Part shown: piece after piece, positions 46,529 through 56,075 of the stretch
Numbering within the stretch: position 1 is the first letter of the stretch
Layout of the letters: the number at the start of each line of letters is the position of its first letter
Assembly (NCBI GenBank): GCA_003979345.1
Contig: RYVZ01000005.1
Coordinates: 1-64,000 of the forward strand
Length of the DNA stretch: 64,000 nt
From: Lachnospiraceae bacterium
GTDB taxonomy: Bacteria > Bacillota > Clostridia > Lachnospirales > Lachnospiraceae
Reading direction: 5' to 3'
Program-made: the position numbers and the translations under genes
The notes under the pieces: generated by a model
Databases searched by the model: none
Told to the model about the DNA's origin: nothing
What the model saw: only the letters and a program-made list of their open reading frames with translations

Positions 46529-48454
46529 TTAAAATACCAAATTCTCCATCCCTACGAACAAAAACGAATAGATAGAAAGCAGATTTAACCCGAGCAGGCA
46601 CGCCGTCCACCCAGTTTTCTTCCACGGCGTCTCTCCTGCCATGCGGCATAAATATCCCCAAAGCAGCAGACAGGGAAGCAGATATCTTCCCTGCGGTTCA
46701 TAGTCTCCGGTCCAGCATTGATAAATCACAAGCAGCACCATGCCGCCCCACAATGCCACGACTAAAATACTTTCCAGCAGACGCTGCCGCCCGCGCCTTC
46801 GCAGCGTATACAGCAGAATGCCCATACACAGGAGCAATACAAGTCCGAACAGCAAATGATACAGGCTGCTGCCCCAATATTCCAGCCAGCCATAATCACC
46901 CGTAAAGCTTCTCCACAATTCACTAAAAAAACCTCTGTCCAGCATTTCTTTCAGCGTATAACCCTGCCCCCGCATATTGACCAGCGTTCCTTCCACAGAG
47001 GCAAACACCGGATCCAGCGCATTGATGCTCTCGTGGCTGTCTCTTGACGCATAAAACCAGACTCCGAGCCTTCTGATCCCGGCCACGATCACGAGAAATA
47101 CTCCTGTTGTGAACAGACTTCCCATATACCGCACAAACAGGTTAATCTTAGGCTGCGCTTTTTCAAAGAAAATCCGGATCAGAAAAACAAAAAACGCAAA
47201 CATCAGTATGATCCAATAATTTTTCTTTCCCAAAAACAAATTGGCAAACAAAAATCCGGACAGGAGCAGACCTTTCCATGCTTTTTTCTTTTCTCCGTTC
47301 AGCCATGCATTCAGCAGACTCTTTTCGTAACCGATCTCCCATATAATAAAAAAGCCCCAAAAATAATCCCACATATCCGACGTGGCGTATGACGCGATAT
47401 ACCACAATTGAGGATTGACCGCCACGCAAAGCATCAGCCACGGATGCGTCCTGCGCTTACTGATTGCAAACATGCACAGGACCACAAAAAGCAGGACGTT
47501 CAGCATTCTATAGTATACCGGGCTGTCTGTCAGAAAGGAGATCAGCCATCCAATCTTACCCGCAAAAAAATAGTATCCGGTCGGTTCCGTCAGTCTCGCA
47601 TGACCCATTGCGCTGAACGTGCCTGATACCCAGTTACTATCAAATGAGGTCGGAAGCCACCTCCCCATATAATAATCAATCGCCATTCTGGATACATTTT
47701 CATCAGGATGAGCGTAAAGCGGACTTTTATACGCCATCAGGAACACAAGGAGCATCGCCAGTCCTAAAAGCCCCGGCAATATCCATTCCGTCACATATGC
47801 GGACAGTTCTTCCCCATGCTCCGACGCCATCAGATACAACTTTTTTAACAACGCTTTTCCTTTTTTACAACCACAGTCAATATAGACTGCAATCAAAAAA
47901 ATAAGCGCCAAAAATCCGGTCAGATTCCACCTCACCTTGCCAAATTCATTCTGCACCTGGTAAAAGCGTTCCATAAATTCCGGTCCGGCAGAAAGCGTGA
48001 CAATGCTTTCACGCACATCCATAATCAGGTACGGCGCTTCCAAACGGACACAGTCCTCCGGCTCCAGATCAAACTGTTCCCATATCTGATTGATGGATAA
48101 TTTCTCCACACAAACCCCGTTTTGATACAGCTCTATCGACTTGATCCGCTGCGGTTCATGAGAATTGAACATCAGCTTTACGCCCTGTGCGGCATGATAT
48201 TGCCGCGGAATCTCAAAATACAGCTCCTGTTGGTATCCGCCGGAAGTCCGGTCATCCGTTTCAGCCACAATGTCCGCCTTTGGCTCGTACCCGTCTCCCA
48301 TGTCAAAAAAAATCTCACATGTCGTGCTGTTCTCCATAGACAGTGCATATATGACCTTTATTTTTAGTTTTGAATCAAACCTGGCATTCCAGACACACAG
48401 GCAGCCAACTCCAAATAATACAAAATAACATAGTAATCTGATTCTACGCTTCAT
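46529..48454 (-). CDS. DUF2142-like polytopic membrane protein (putative GT-C)
   Basis: This 641-residue protein has an N-terminal membrane anchor and an extracellular beta-rich domain (about residues 30-165). About ten further membrane segments follow. SPLYAHPDENVSRM near residue 247, just after a membrane segment, and DYEPQGRYLLP near 593 are marks of DUF2142 and related GT-C proteins. It is a candidate extracytoplasmic glycosyltransferase using a polyprenyl-phosphate sugar. It overlaps the WbsX-like gene by 11 bases, so the two are co-translated. Confidence 0.75.
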   Translation of the reverse strand: MKRRIRLLCYFVLFGVGCLCVWNARFDSKLKIKVIYALSMENSTTCEIFFDMGDGYEPKADIVAETDDRTSGGYQQELYFEIPRQYHAAQGVKLMFNSHEPQRIKSIELYQNGVCVEKLSINQIWEQFDLEPEDCVRLEAPYLIMDVRESIVTLSAGPEFMERFYQVQNEFGKVRWNLTGFLALIFLIAVYIDCGCKKGKALLKKLYLMASEHGEELSAYVTEWILPGLLGLAMLLVFLMAYKSPLYAHPDENVSRMAIDYYMGRWLPTSFDSNWVSGTFSAMGHARLTEPTGYYFFAGKIGWLISFLTDSPVYYRMLNVLLFVVLCMFAISKRRTHPWLMLCVAVNPQLWYIASYATSDMWDYFWGFFIIWEIGYEKSLLNAWLNGEKKKAWKGLLLSGFLFANLFLGKKNYWIILMFAFFVFLIRIFFEKAQPKINLFVRYMGSLFTTGVFLVIVAGIRRLGVWFYASRDSHESINALDPVFASVEGTLVNMRGQGYTLKEMLDRGFFSELWRSFTGDYGWLEYWGSSLYHLLFGLVLLLCMGILLYTLRRRGRQRLLESILVVALWGGMVLLVIYQCWTGDYEPQGRYLLPCLLLWGYLCRMAGETPWKKTGWTACLLGLNLLSIYSFLFVGMENLVF

Positions 48455-49553
48455 TCTGATTCTCCGTCTCTAAAAGGGCGTTGTGTATTTCTTCCAGATA
48501 CCGATAGCCATGAACATCATCCGGTTCCAGGGCCGCCGTTTCCCCCCACTCATTCCATGCATTGATAAAAATAAAATCACTCCCCATTTTTTCTGATTTC
48601 CGGATCAGCTTCCGCAGCGTTTTCCCAAACTGCTTTGGAGAAGCATCGTCATATACCACACCCTGCTCCTGCCTTCTCGGTGTATCGTCATATTCAGGAC
48701 AGATTCCCAAATAAACTGTTTGATTCGTATGATACTTTTCCGATAAGATCAGGCGGTATACCCGTTTCAGGCTTCTTCTTCCGGTAAAGAACTCCCGTTT
48801 CATGATCTTCCCGGCACGGCGCAGCAGACCCGCTTTCCACCAAAGCAATTTCACAAACACTTTATTTCTCTTCTGCCCCCAGACATGATTTGGTTCAAAA
48901 TTATAATACGCGTCGATCTCCCGGGTTTCTTCTTTGATCACGCCCGCCGTATTCCCCGCGACTAAATAAATGCCGTCAAAGCCGTTTTCTTTTGCCAGGC
49001 GGTCCCAAAACTCTTTCATTTCTTTTAGACACTCTATCTGATGCGCTTTATAAATATGGAACATTGGCTTACGATCAACCTTTATATAACGCTCATCCTT
49101 AAAAAAAGGCAAAAGATACTCAAAATGGCGTTTCCATTCCTTTTCCCCGCCATATTCCTGCGGAATCAGTACCTCCCTTTCATTCCCATACCAACTTCTC
49201 GCCCATTCTTCATTCGCCCAGCAGATCGAATAGCGAAGCGGAATTTCCGGGTGCCGGAGCAGGATCTCCATTGGTCTTTGCAGCGTCTGAACGCCGGTAA
49301 ACCAGTACTGGTAAATGCAGAAACCATAAACACCGTACTTTGCCGCCAGCTCTGCCTGCCATTTCCATGCCGCCGCAGTTTCATCCGCCAAATCATAATA
49401 GTTATCACCAAGCGGCGTCCTTGGCTGCCTGTGACCTCTATAACGACTCACCGCGTTTTTGGCGGCTACCCAGTCCGTATACCCTTTTCCCCACCATTCG
49501 TCATTTTCCGGCGTCGTATGAAATTGTGGAAGATACATTGCCATAATTCTCAT
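48444..49553 (-). CDS. WbsX-family (GH99-like) polysaccharide biosynthesis protein
   Basis: This 369-residue soluble protein has the WbsX signature: AMYLPQFHTTPENDEWWGKG at the start, VYGFCIYQYWFTG near residue 75, CWANEEWARSW near 110, and FINAWNEWGETAALEPD near 328. The family has a GH99-like barrel. It is common in O-antigen and capsule loci, where a transferase or processing role has been proposed. The start has GGGAG 6 bases upstream. Confidence 0.88.
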   Translation of the reverse strand: MRIMAMYLPQFHTTPENDEWWGKGYTDWVAAKNAVSRYRGHRQPRTPLGDNYYDLADETAAAWKWQAELAAKYGVYGFCIYQYWFTGVQTLQRPMEILLRHPEIPLRYSICWANEEWARSWYGNEREVLIPQEYGGEKEWKRHFEYLLPFFKDERYIKVDRKPMFHIYKAHQIECLKEMKEFWDRLAKENGFDGIYLVAGNTAGVIKEETREIDAYYNFEPNHVWGQKRNKVFVKLLWWKAGLLRRAGKIMKREFFTGRRSLKRVYRLILSEKYHTNQTVYLGICPEYDDTPRRQEQGVVYDDASPKQFGKTLRKLIRKSEKMGSDFIFINAWNEWGETAALEPDDVHGYRYLEEIHNALLETENQNEA

Positions 49554-49621
49554 TTTTTACTCCCATCCGCATGCTTTAGCACACACTCAAATCAGAGCAG
49601 GTAAAACGTGGTCTGCCCTTC

Positions 49622-50263
49622 TCACTGATCTTTCCTTTTCAGGATTTTCACAGGATTTCCGACAGCAACGGAAAAATCAGGCACCTCGCCGTTCACGACC
49701 GCATTCGCCCCTATGATACAATGATTCCCGATCCTGCTGCCAGGAAGGATCACAGCGTTTTCCCCAATCCATACGCTGTTACCGATTATTACTTCTCCCT
49801 TTGTAAGCAGGGGGCGGTCTAACGGTTTTTTCTCAAGCATCTCTTTGGAAGAATCCCCATGATTATGATCAGTAATCAACACATGGCTTCCGATCAGTAC
49901 ATCGTCACCGATCACAATACCGTAAACCGCGCCGATATGCACGTCATAATTGAAACACACCCCGTTGCCAATCCGAATATATGGCGGCGCTTCCTTATGG
50001 TCTTCCCAATATGCTTCTATACGGAGATTGCTCTTTGCCCTGAATCCGTTTCCAATCGTGATAAATTCCGTCCCTTCCAAAAAATACGGCGGCATTGCCG
50101 CCGTATTTTCCCCCACAGCTGCAAATCCCCGCTTATTGGCATTCCATGCAATCTTTGCACTCATTCTCCGGAACCACATAAGCACATGCCTGTTAAACAC
50201 TAACGAAAGAAACAGACATATGCCATTCTCCAGTTTCATCATTCCCCTTTTTAACATCCGCAT
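49622..50263 (-). CDS. Hexapeptide-repeat (LbetaH) acetyltransferase
   Basis: This 213-residue protein has left-handed beta-helix repeats from about residue 65 to the end: FITIGNGFRAKSN, YIRIGNGVCFNYD, IVIGDDVLIGSHV and VIIGNSVWIGENAVI. The catalytic-type His sits in ITDHNHGDSS. It should acetylate a sugar or sugar nucleotide with acetyl-CoA in the cytoplasm. The start at 50263 is chosen for GGAGG at 9 bases; a longer frame from 50323 overlaps the previous gene. Confidence 0.87.
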   Translation of the reverse strand: MRMLKRGMMKLENGICLFLSLVFNRHVLMWFRRMSAKIAWNANKRGFAAVGENTAAMPPYFLEGTEFITIGNGFRAKSNLRIEAYWEDHKEAPPYIRIGNGVCFNYDVHIGAVYGIVIGDDVLIGSHVLITDHNHGDSSKEMLEKKPLDRPLLTKGEVIIGNSVWIGENAVILPGSRIGNHCIIGANAVVNGEVPDFSVAVGNPVKILKRKDQ

Positions 50264-50292
50264 TCGACTCTTCCTCCAAAATACAGAATGCG

Positions 50293-51825
50293 CTATTCTG
50301 TATTTCTCCGATACAGGATACAATACTCATTTTCATTTACAAGCTCGTAATCTCTCTCCAATATAGCTGCCACTTCCCGACTGTCATATCCATTTGGCAA
50401 TGTCACAATCCACCGTGCCTTACCCTCAGACAAAAATTGCAGCATGTCCTCCGTAATCTTCGCATCGACACTTCCCCAGTTCTCCTGCAGGATGGCATAA
50501 CGGTAGCACGGAACCAAATCTCCGAACAAATAGTATTCTGCCGGAACCGAATAGCCGAGCACAGATCCGCGTTCTTCCTCCGGAATATCGGAAAGACAAT
50601 CCTGCACGGTCTCATATTTCGTCCGAAACGCATCATCGACATAATAATCCTTCACATTCAATACAATGATGCGTGCTGCCAAGACTGCATATCCCGCAGT
50701 CACGCCCGCAAAACCAACTCTTACAGCCAGAGAAGCCACTCTGCTCCGGACAGCCTTTTCATTGTGTTCTTTCTCCCGCAGCCCTGACAAAAACGCAGCG
50801 CACATCAGCGCTTCTAACGGCACCATAATCGTAAAATAATGGTTATAGCCCTGTCCGAAAAGCATCGTGATCATATTCAAAACCACCACCAAAATCAATG
50901 CCGTCTTCAAACGCCGGCTGCGGATCCTGCTTCCAAATACAAGCAGCGCCAAAACAAGCGGTGAATAAAGAATGATCAGATGCGCCCATGTATTCAGACT
51001 GTCCAGCCGATACAAAAATCCGCCCTCCGATCCATAGCGGAAGTTGAACAAAAACGTCGCATAAATCATCTCCCGGAGAGAACCCGCCCCCCAGAAATAA
51101 AGAAAGACCGGGATCGAAACGCTGGCAACACCAAGGAATCCGATTCCCAAATGCGATAACAGCAGTTTCCACTTTCTCTCTCCAACTAGAACAATCATCC
51201 AAAACAAAATCATTGCACAGATTGTTACCGCATTATTAAGCCGGATAAACATCAGAATTCCCAAACAGATCCCGTATACATAACTGTGACGCAGCCTTGG
51301 TTCTTCCGTTGTAAGGATATCTTTTACAAACAGATACAGCGATAATAAAATGAACGGCAGGCTGTATTCCTCCGTTAAATTTCCGTTTGAAAGCGGATAA
51401 GCCAAAAACAGTAATGTAAGCCCGATCACCACCATGCGCGTACTCCGTCCGGTCCCGCATGACGCTCCCGGCCTGCCTCCCGCCGTCTCGTCTAAAAACA
51501 CCCCCGTCATCCGGTCAATAAGCCACAGATCCGCCCACAAAAAAACCGTCTGAAGAAGATAGAGACCGGTCCTGCCCCCAGCCATGCCAATAATCTCAAA
51601 CAGAAAAAAGACCGGTCCCTTATGATCAAAGATATCTATAAAGAGCCGTTTCCCTGAAAGAACACTTTTAGCAACCATCATAAAAATGGCAGAATCATAT
51701 TCCACAAAGTCTGAAAACAACGGACTGGTATATGCGGAAAAAAGCAATAAATAAACCGCCGAAATTCCCGCAAAGATTAGACCGGATAGCATACTATGAT
51801 TCCTGTTAAATATTTTATCGTTCAT
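50293..51825 (-). CDS. Polytopic membrane protein, GT39/PMT-like GT-C candidate
   Basis: This 510-residue protein has about ten membrane segments and a soluble C-terminal domain of about 120 residues. After the first segment lies YTSPLFSDFVEYDSAIFMMVAKS near residue 31, with the acidic first-loop motif of GT-C enzymes, followed by FIDIFDHKGPVFFLFE near 62, a motif widely seen in ArnT/PMT-like proteins. It probably transfers a sugar from a polyprenyl-phosphate donor outside the membrane. Confidence 0.78.
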   Translation of the reverse strand: MNDKIFNRNHSMLSGLIFAGISAVYLLLFSAYTSPLFSDFVEYDSAIFMMVAKSVLSGKRLFIDIFDHKGPVFFLFEIIGMAGGRTGLYLLQTVFLWADLWLIDRMTGVFLDETAGGRPGASCGTGRSTRMVVIGLTLLFLAYPLSNGNLTEEYSLPFILLSLYLFVKDILTTEEPRLRHSYVYGICLGILMFIRLNNAVTICAMILFWMIVLVGERKWKLLLSHLGIGFLGVASVSIPVFLYFWGAGSLREMIYATFLFNFRYGSEGGFLYRLDSLNTWAHLIILYSPLVLALLVFGSRIRSRRLKTALILVVVLNMITMLFGQGYNHYFTIMVPLEALMCAAFLSGLREKEHNEKAVRSRVASLAVRVGFAGVTAGYAVLAARIIVLNVKDYYVDDAFRTKYETVQDCLSDIPEEERGSVLGYSVPAEYYLFGDLVPCYRYAILQENWGSVDAKITEDMLQFLSEGKARWIVTLPNGYDSREVAAILERDYELVNENEYCILYRRNTE

Positions 51826-51903
51826 ATTTCCCTGCCGCCTCTATTTTGTTCTGCCCGGACAAAACGCAGTCAGGACAAAAAGGTCTGCGAATTTGCTCCG
51901 AAA

Positions 51904-52833
51904 TTATTTCCAGTAGCAGGCTCCTTCCACCATATCTGCACCTTTCGGCGTCTCCTCCTCACTCGGATACACCCATGCATCATTATACATGGCACTCATC
52001 TCCGGCTCTCCATCCCAACGCCTTCCTTTAATCCCAAACATAATCTGCAGCCCCCCGCCTATATGCACCGCTTTTTTCCCCATCCGCTTGATATTTGCCG
52101 CAAGCGGAAGCCCGTACGCGCCGCATGCAAGCAGTGCAACATCAAAGTCGATCTGCCGGATATCGCTTGTCATCGCATTCAGAGCTGCAAACCAATCCTC
52201 ATAACGCTCGTCCGTCTGTCCCGCAGATGTCTGCACTGCCCGGTAAACGATCAGCTCGCACTCCGGCATGACTTCCCTGTCGGGAAACACTTGCTTTCGC
52301 TTCGCATACTGCTTTTTGATCGTTTCTGCAAACGGATGAATGACAAGTACTTTTTTCCCTCTTAAGACCTCCGTCCACGGCTTCTGGTGACCGTCCGCTT
52401 CCAAATATGATAAAAACATTGTCTTACATGATTCGCTCGTATACTTGTCCAACAAATAATCATCACAGGGCTGCATGAGTGTTCCGCACATATCCGCTTC
52501 TTTTAAGGCTGCTTTCATTACAGCGAGGAACTCTGGTCCCCTGGCAGTCTCCATCGGAAAAAAACCCGCACAGATACAAAGCTGCCGAATTGCCTTTTCG
52601 TATTTCTTCTTTTCCCCAAATTCAAACGTCCTCATGGAAAAAGATTCATTTGCCCCCAATCTGCATGCCATGCAAGGTTCATCCTTTGACAAAAGATTTT
52701 TCAAATACTCATTTGTTTCCTCTAAAGATAAGCACTGCCTACGGGAATACTGAAGGTGCAAATGTTCCCATACCCACTTACATCTGACTCTGAGCAGATA
52801 ACGAAAATAATAATAATTTCTGATCCACTTCAT
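51904..52833 (-). CDS. Putative GT-D-fold-like polysaccharide biosynthesis protein
   Basis: This 309-residue soluble protein has ACRLGANESFSMRTFEF near residue 56, VLVIHPFAETIKKQY near 162, and VALLACGAYGLPLAANIKRMGKKAVHIGG near 231. The order of an Arg-x-Gly-x-x-Glu box, a middle conserved His box and a C-terminal Gly-rich box resembles the GT-D (DUF1792) glucosyltransferases, but the match is distant and the Asp-x-Glu motif is altered. Treat the function as unknown within glycan synthesis. AAGGAAG precedes the ATG. Confidence 0.6.
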   Translation of the reverse strand: MKWIRNYYYFRYLLRVRCKWVWEHLHLQYSRRQCLSLEETNEYLKNLLSKDEPCMACRLGANESFSMRTFEFGEKKKYEKAIRQLCICAGFFPMETARGPEFLAVMKAALKEADMCGTLMQPCDDYLLDKYTSESCKTMFLSYLEADGHQKPWTEVLRGKKVLVIHPFAETIKKQYAKRKQVFPDREVMPECELIVYRAVQTSAGQTDERYEDWFAALNAMTSDIRQIDFDVALLACGAYGLPLAANIKRMGKKAVHIGGGLQIMFGIKGRRWDGEPEMSAMYNDAWVYPSEEETPKGADMVEGACYWK

Positions 52834-52905
52834 CTGTCTGCTTCCTTCCTGACATGCATCATATGGTCAACCGGACTTGATCCGACCAATCTAATTGCTT
52901 TTTTA

Positions 52906-53904
52906 TCATAATTTTTTTGTCCCAAACAAGCACCGTTTCCATCTTCGCAGCATGTTCAATAAACGATTGGTCTCAAGCTTGTTCATTTTATAAATATAAT
53001 ATTCATGAAACTTCCCATTTCTGGAAAAGGCGCTATTCCGTCTGAGCGCTTCTCCCGGTTCCTGCATAAAGATATGCACCAAAAACTCCTCCACATAATC
53101 GTCCTCCATCATCTTATGCAGCGGGCTGTCAACCTTCAATGCCGGTTCATGCACCATGGCAAGATAACGCGCCTCATCCTCGTCGATCTCCCTGATGGCG
53201 CGCACCAATTCCTCCTCTGTAGCATAATCTGCACAATTCAAAAATGCTTTTTCATTAAAAAGCTCCTTGATATCGGGGTCCCCCCAATAAATCGGAATCG
53301 TGCCTGCGGCAAACGCATCCACGAGTTTTTCTGTCACATATCCCTTAAAAGCCGAATTTTCACAGGTCAGACTAAACCGATATTGTTTCTGAAATGCCAG
53401 TTTGTCCGGCACGGGTTTTCCATCCGGCAGGTTATTGCGGTGGCGTCCTCCAGAATCCACCTTACAATATTTGCAGATCGCGTCAAAATAATCATCCCGC
53501 CTGTTTCCGACACCTCCGTCCGCAGACACGACATAGCTGCAAAACCCGCTCTTATTCTTAAAAAAACTGTCCTCCCACTCGTGCTTACGGAGCGCTCTTT
53601 CCATCATCGTCCGATCTAGCAGACACAGCGGATAGTATAGATAACGATCGCCAAATGCGATGCGGTCGAAACCAATCGCATAATCATACACATTAAAATC
53701 CGGGCAGACGGCTTCTCCGGTAAAATAAATACGCGGACAGGAATACTGAAGATAATTTTTTCCGGTATTAGAGCAGAAGATGAAGTCCGGCTCCTCTGTA
53801 TTCACTTCGACTTCGAAGTGCTTCCTGAGCAGCCTTGTGAAAAGAAACCTCTCTGCATCAAAATCATGCCAGAAATCAATGTATGCGATACGTATTTTTT
53901 TCAT
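52906..53904 (-). CDS. GT10 alpha-1,3/1,4-fucosyltransferase
   Basis: This 332-residue soluble protein carries the GT10 core. RIYFTGEAVCPDFNVYDYAIGF near residue 59 is followed by FSLTCENSAFKGYVTEKL near 187 and VDAFAAGTIPIYWGDPDI, the classic alpha-1,3-fucosyltransferase motif with the GDP-fucose-contacting Glu and Lys. It would add fucose to a GlcNAc or glucose-type acceptor, as in bacterial Lewis-antigen synthesis. The start at 53904 has GGAGG 8 bases upstream, with a predicted promoter just before it. Its C-terminus has a short basic tail, as seen in membrane-associated relatives. Confidence 0.92.
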   Translation of the reverse strand: MKKIRIAYIDFWHDFDAERFLFTRLLRKHFEVEVNTEEPDFIFCSNTGKNYLQYSCPRIYFTGEAVCPDFNVYDYAIGFDRIAFGDRYLYYPLCLLDRTMMERALRKHEWEDSFFKNKSGFCSYVVSADGGVGNRRDDYFDAICKYCKVDSGGRHRNNLPDGKPVPDKLAFQKQYRFSLTCENSAFKGYVTEKLVDAFAAGTIPIYWGDPDIKELFNEKAFLNCADYATEEELVRAIREIDEDEARYLAMVHEPALKVDSPLHKMMEDDYVEEFLVHIFMQEPGEALRRNSAFSRNGKFHEYYIYKMNKLETNRLLNMLRRWKRCLFGTKKL

Positions 53905-53924
53905 CACCGGGTCCTCCAACAAGG

Positions 53925-53954
53925 TTGACTATTTCCGATTATATCAGCTATACT
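53925..53954 (+). promoter_or_regulatory. Rightward promoter for the lone plus-strand fucosyltransferase-like gene
   Basis: TTGACT (53925-53930), an 18-base spacer and TATACT (53949-53954) form a good sigma-A promoter. The leader to the start at 54070 would be about 110 bases. The spacer contains the -10 box of a promoter facing the other way. Confidence 0.6.
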
Positions 53955-53966
53955 ATTAGTATGCAA
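53938..53966 (-). promoter_or_regulatory. Leftward promoter for the GT10 gene, overlapping the rightward one
   Basis: On the minus strand, TTGCAT (53961-53966) and a perfect TATAAT (53938-53943) are 17 bases apart. The start point near 53931 would leave a leader of about 27 bases carrying the GGAGG of GT10. The two promoters occupy the same DNA, so RNA polymerase can probably use only one at a time. Confidence 0.5.
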
Positions 53967-54069
53967 TAAAAGAGACGGAATATCATACGACATATAACAG
54001 TATATTCTGTGATTTTCACCGTCCCGCCGATATTTCATATTTTGAGCACTCTATGAACGGAGAATGGTT

Positions 54070-54939
54070 ATGATCGTTTTAGAAGCAAGAGCCGGACTTG
54101 GAAACCGCATGTACAGCATCGCAAGCGCTTATTACCTCGCAAAAAACGCCGATCAGAAGCTGGTTGTTCTATGGGATGTGGACAAGTCCCTCGGAGCAAG
54201 GGCAGATATCCTTTTTTCCCTTCCAAAAGAAATTTCGATTCTGTATACGACCGGGTTCTCCTTAAAACACGCGCCGATCAGACATCTGAAAAGCGAAAAG
54301 ATCAAGAAATCCTACAAGTCCGCTGCCTCCACCGTCCTGACAACTATGAGTCTCGGGATGCTCTTACAGCATGCGGACGGTTATTCTTATTTAACCGAGC
54401 TTGCCAAACGTCCAGAGCTTCTCTATATTGAATCCTACATCAACTTTCTTCCGGAATCCGTCAATCAAAGTCCGTGTTATCAAATCTTTACACCCTCCGG
54501 ACAGGTCATGCAGAAAGCTTCTCCCATTTTAGAGCAGTTCAACCCGGACACGATCGGTCTGCATATCCGCCGCACCGATCATATGGATGCCATACAACAC
54601 AGCCCCCTGTCCGCCTTCAGGGATCAGATCGAGCTCTGCCTGAAAGCTCATCCCACTGCGACCTTTTTTGTTGCAACAGACGATCCCGATACCGAACACC
54701 AGCTCCTGACCGCATATCCCCAGTCCGTCATTGTCAATCCCGCAAAACAATTTACCAGAAAATCCGCCGACGGGATTATTGACGCTTACGTTGACATTCT
54801 CTGTCTTTCCAAATGTGCCAGAATTATCGGCAGCTATGGGAGTACCTTTAGTCAGGTCGCATCAAAACTTACCAATATCCCTCTTGAGATTATAGATACC
54901 GTATGTTCATCTCAATTTCGGAAACATGCCGGTTCATAA
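54070..54939 (+). CDS. NodZ/O-FucT-superfamily putative fucosyltransferase
   Basis: This 289-residue protein has the superfamily landmarks: LEARAGLGNRMYSIASAYYL at the start (the G-x-G-N-x-x loop), TIGLHIRRTDHMDAIQ near residue 160 (the HxRRTD GDP-fucose-site motif), FFVATDDPDTE near 199 and RIIGSYGSTFSQVASKL near 258. This combination occurs in alpha-1,2-, alpha-1,6- (NodZ) and O-fucosyltransferases, so it is probably the third fucosyltransferase here. The start at 54070 has CGGAG 7 bases upstream. It is the only plus-strand gene in the right 40 kb and has its own promoter. Confidence 0.75.
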   Translation: MIVLEARAGLGNRMYSIASAYYLAKNADQKLVVLWDVDKSLGARADILFSLPKEISILYTTGFSLKHAPIRHLKSEKIKKSYKSAASTVLTTMSLGMLLQHADGYSYLTELAKRPELLYIESYINFLPESVNQSPCYQIFTPSGQVMQKASPILEQFNPDTIGLHIRRTDHMDAIQHSPLSAFRDQIELCLKAHPTATFFVATDDPDTEHQLLTAYPQSVIVNPAKQFTRKSADGIIDAYVDILCLSKCARIIGSYGSTFSQVASKLTNIPLEIIDTVCSSQFRKHAGS

Positions 54940-54972
54940 CTGCCATAAGATCAACATGGATTCTGATTGTGG

Positions 54973-55971
54973 TCATCCTCTCAGCCGAAATAAAAACGCT
55001 ACAAACAGCGGGCAAAACCGGAACATCCATAAAACCTGCTTCTTTTTTAACGGAAGCTCAATCTTCCTGTTTTCTTTCCATAACTGCCGGTACCGCGACG
55101 TTAGTCTGTGACTTTGTTTCCGACGCTCACTGCCCCTCAGATTCTGCCTCATCTGCGCATAGTTTCGAATGATACAGATCAAAAGTCTCCGATAAACCAG
55201 CTCGATCAGCCGCTTCCCATCTTCCGTATTCGCATATTCCTTAACGCATTCTAGTCGATCCGTATAACATTCTACAATATATAACCGTTCCGGTCTCCAG
55301 CTTTTTCGGATCAGACTCTGCTCTCTCGTCCGATAGAAGTACACCGGCGCCGGATCATGGACGATTTTCTCCGCCTGGGCAAACAATCGGTGATTGATCT
55401 TCTGATCTTCATGCAGGCGCACATGTTCCGGAAAAGAGACATGATCAAAAAACCTTACCGGATACAATTTTCCCCACACCACACAGGCACCCACTCTGTC
55501 CGCCTCATCGTTTTCATCCTCGTCAATACTGCGGATTGCCTGTATCGGGGTTAAGTTTTTACAATCTGCCTTGTCGTTATAGCTTCTACGATAATCTGAA
55601 AAATCCTCCGGCACATAAGCATATCCCATGCAGACTATCGTCCTGCATCCTTCATTTACATGGGAAAGGGCACGCTCCAAACAATCCGGATGAATGCAAT
55701 CATCACTGTCCAGGCACAACACATATTCTCCCGTCGCAAAGGCAAGTGCAAACTGCCTTGTGTCGGAAAGCCCCTCGTTTTCCTTATGCCATACACGGAT
55801 TCGTCCGTCACGCTTCCCATATTCGTCACAGATTGCCGGTGTCCCATCCGTCGAACCGTCATCAACGAGCAGCACCTCCCAATTTTTATAGGTCTGTGCC
55901 AAAACAGAATCCAGACAAGTTCCTAAAAAGCGCTCCACATTATACGCCGGAATGATAATACTGATCTTCAC
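54973..55971 (-). CDS. GT2 family glycosyltransferase
   Basis: This 332-residue GT-A enzyme begins ISIIIPAYNVERFLGTCLDS. It has VDDGSTDGTPAICDEY near residue 36, YVLCLDSDDCIHPDCLE near 83 (metal site) and VRLHEDQKINHRLF near 184. This is the common capsule GT2 layout with a basic C-terminal tail. A GTG start at 55971 has GGGGGAC 6 bases upstream. It converges on the fucosyltransferase-like gene, leaving 33 bases without an obvious terminator. Confidence 0.9.
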   Translation of the reverse strand: MKISIIIPAYNVERFLGTCLDSVLAQTYKNWEVLLVDDGSTDGTPAICDEYGKRDGRIRVWHKENEGLSDTRQFALAFATGEYVLCLDSDDCIHPDCLERALSHVNEGCRTIVCMGYAYVPEDFSDYRRSYNDKADCKNLTPIQAIRSIDEDENDEADRVGACVVWGKLYPVRFFDHVSFPEHVRLHEDQKINHRLFAQAEKIVHDPAPVYFYRTREQSLIRKSWRPERLYIVECYTDRLECVKEYANTEDGKRLIELVYRRLLICIIRNYAQMRQNLRGSERRKQSHRLTSRYRQLWKENRKIELPLKKKQVLWMFRFCPLFVAFLFRLRG

Positions 55972-56075
55972 AAACTAGTCCCCCACAGCCTCGTCTTTTA
56001 CCGCAATTCCTCCATATTGGTCTGACGGCGATCCGCTGCCGCTTTGACCGGATTTACAAAATTTCAAATATTCCC

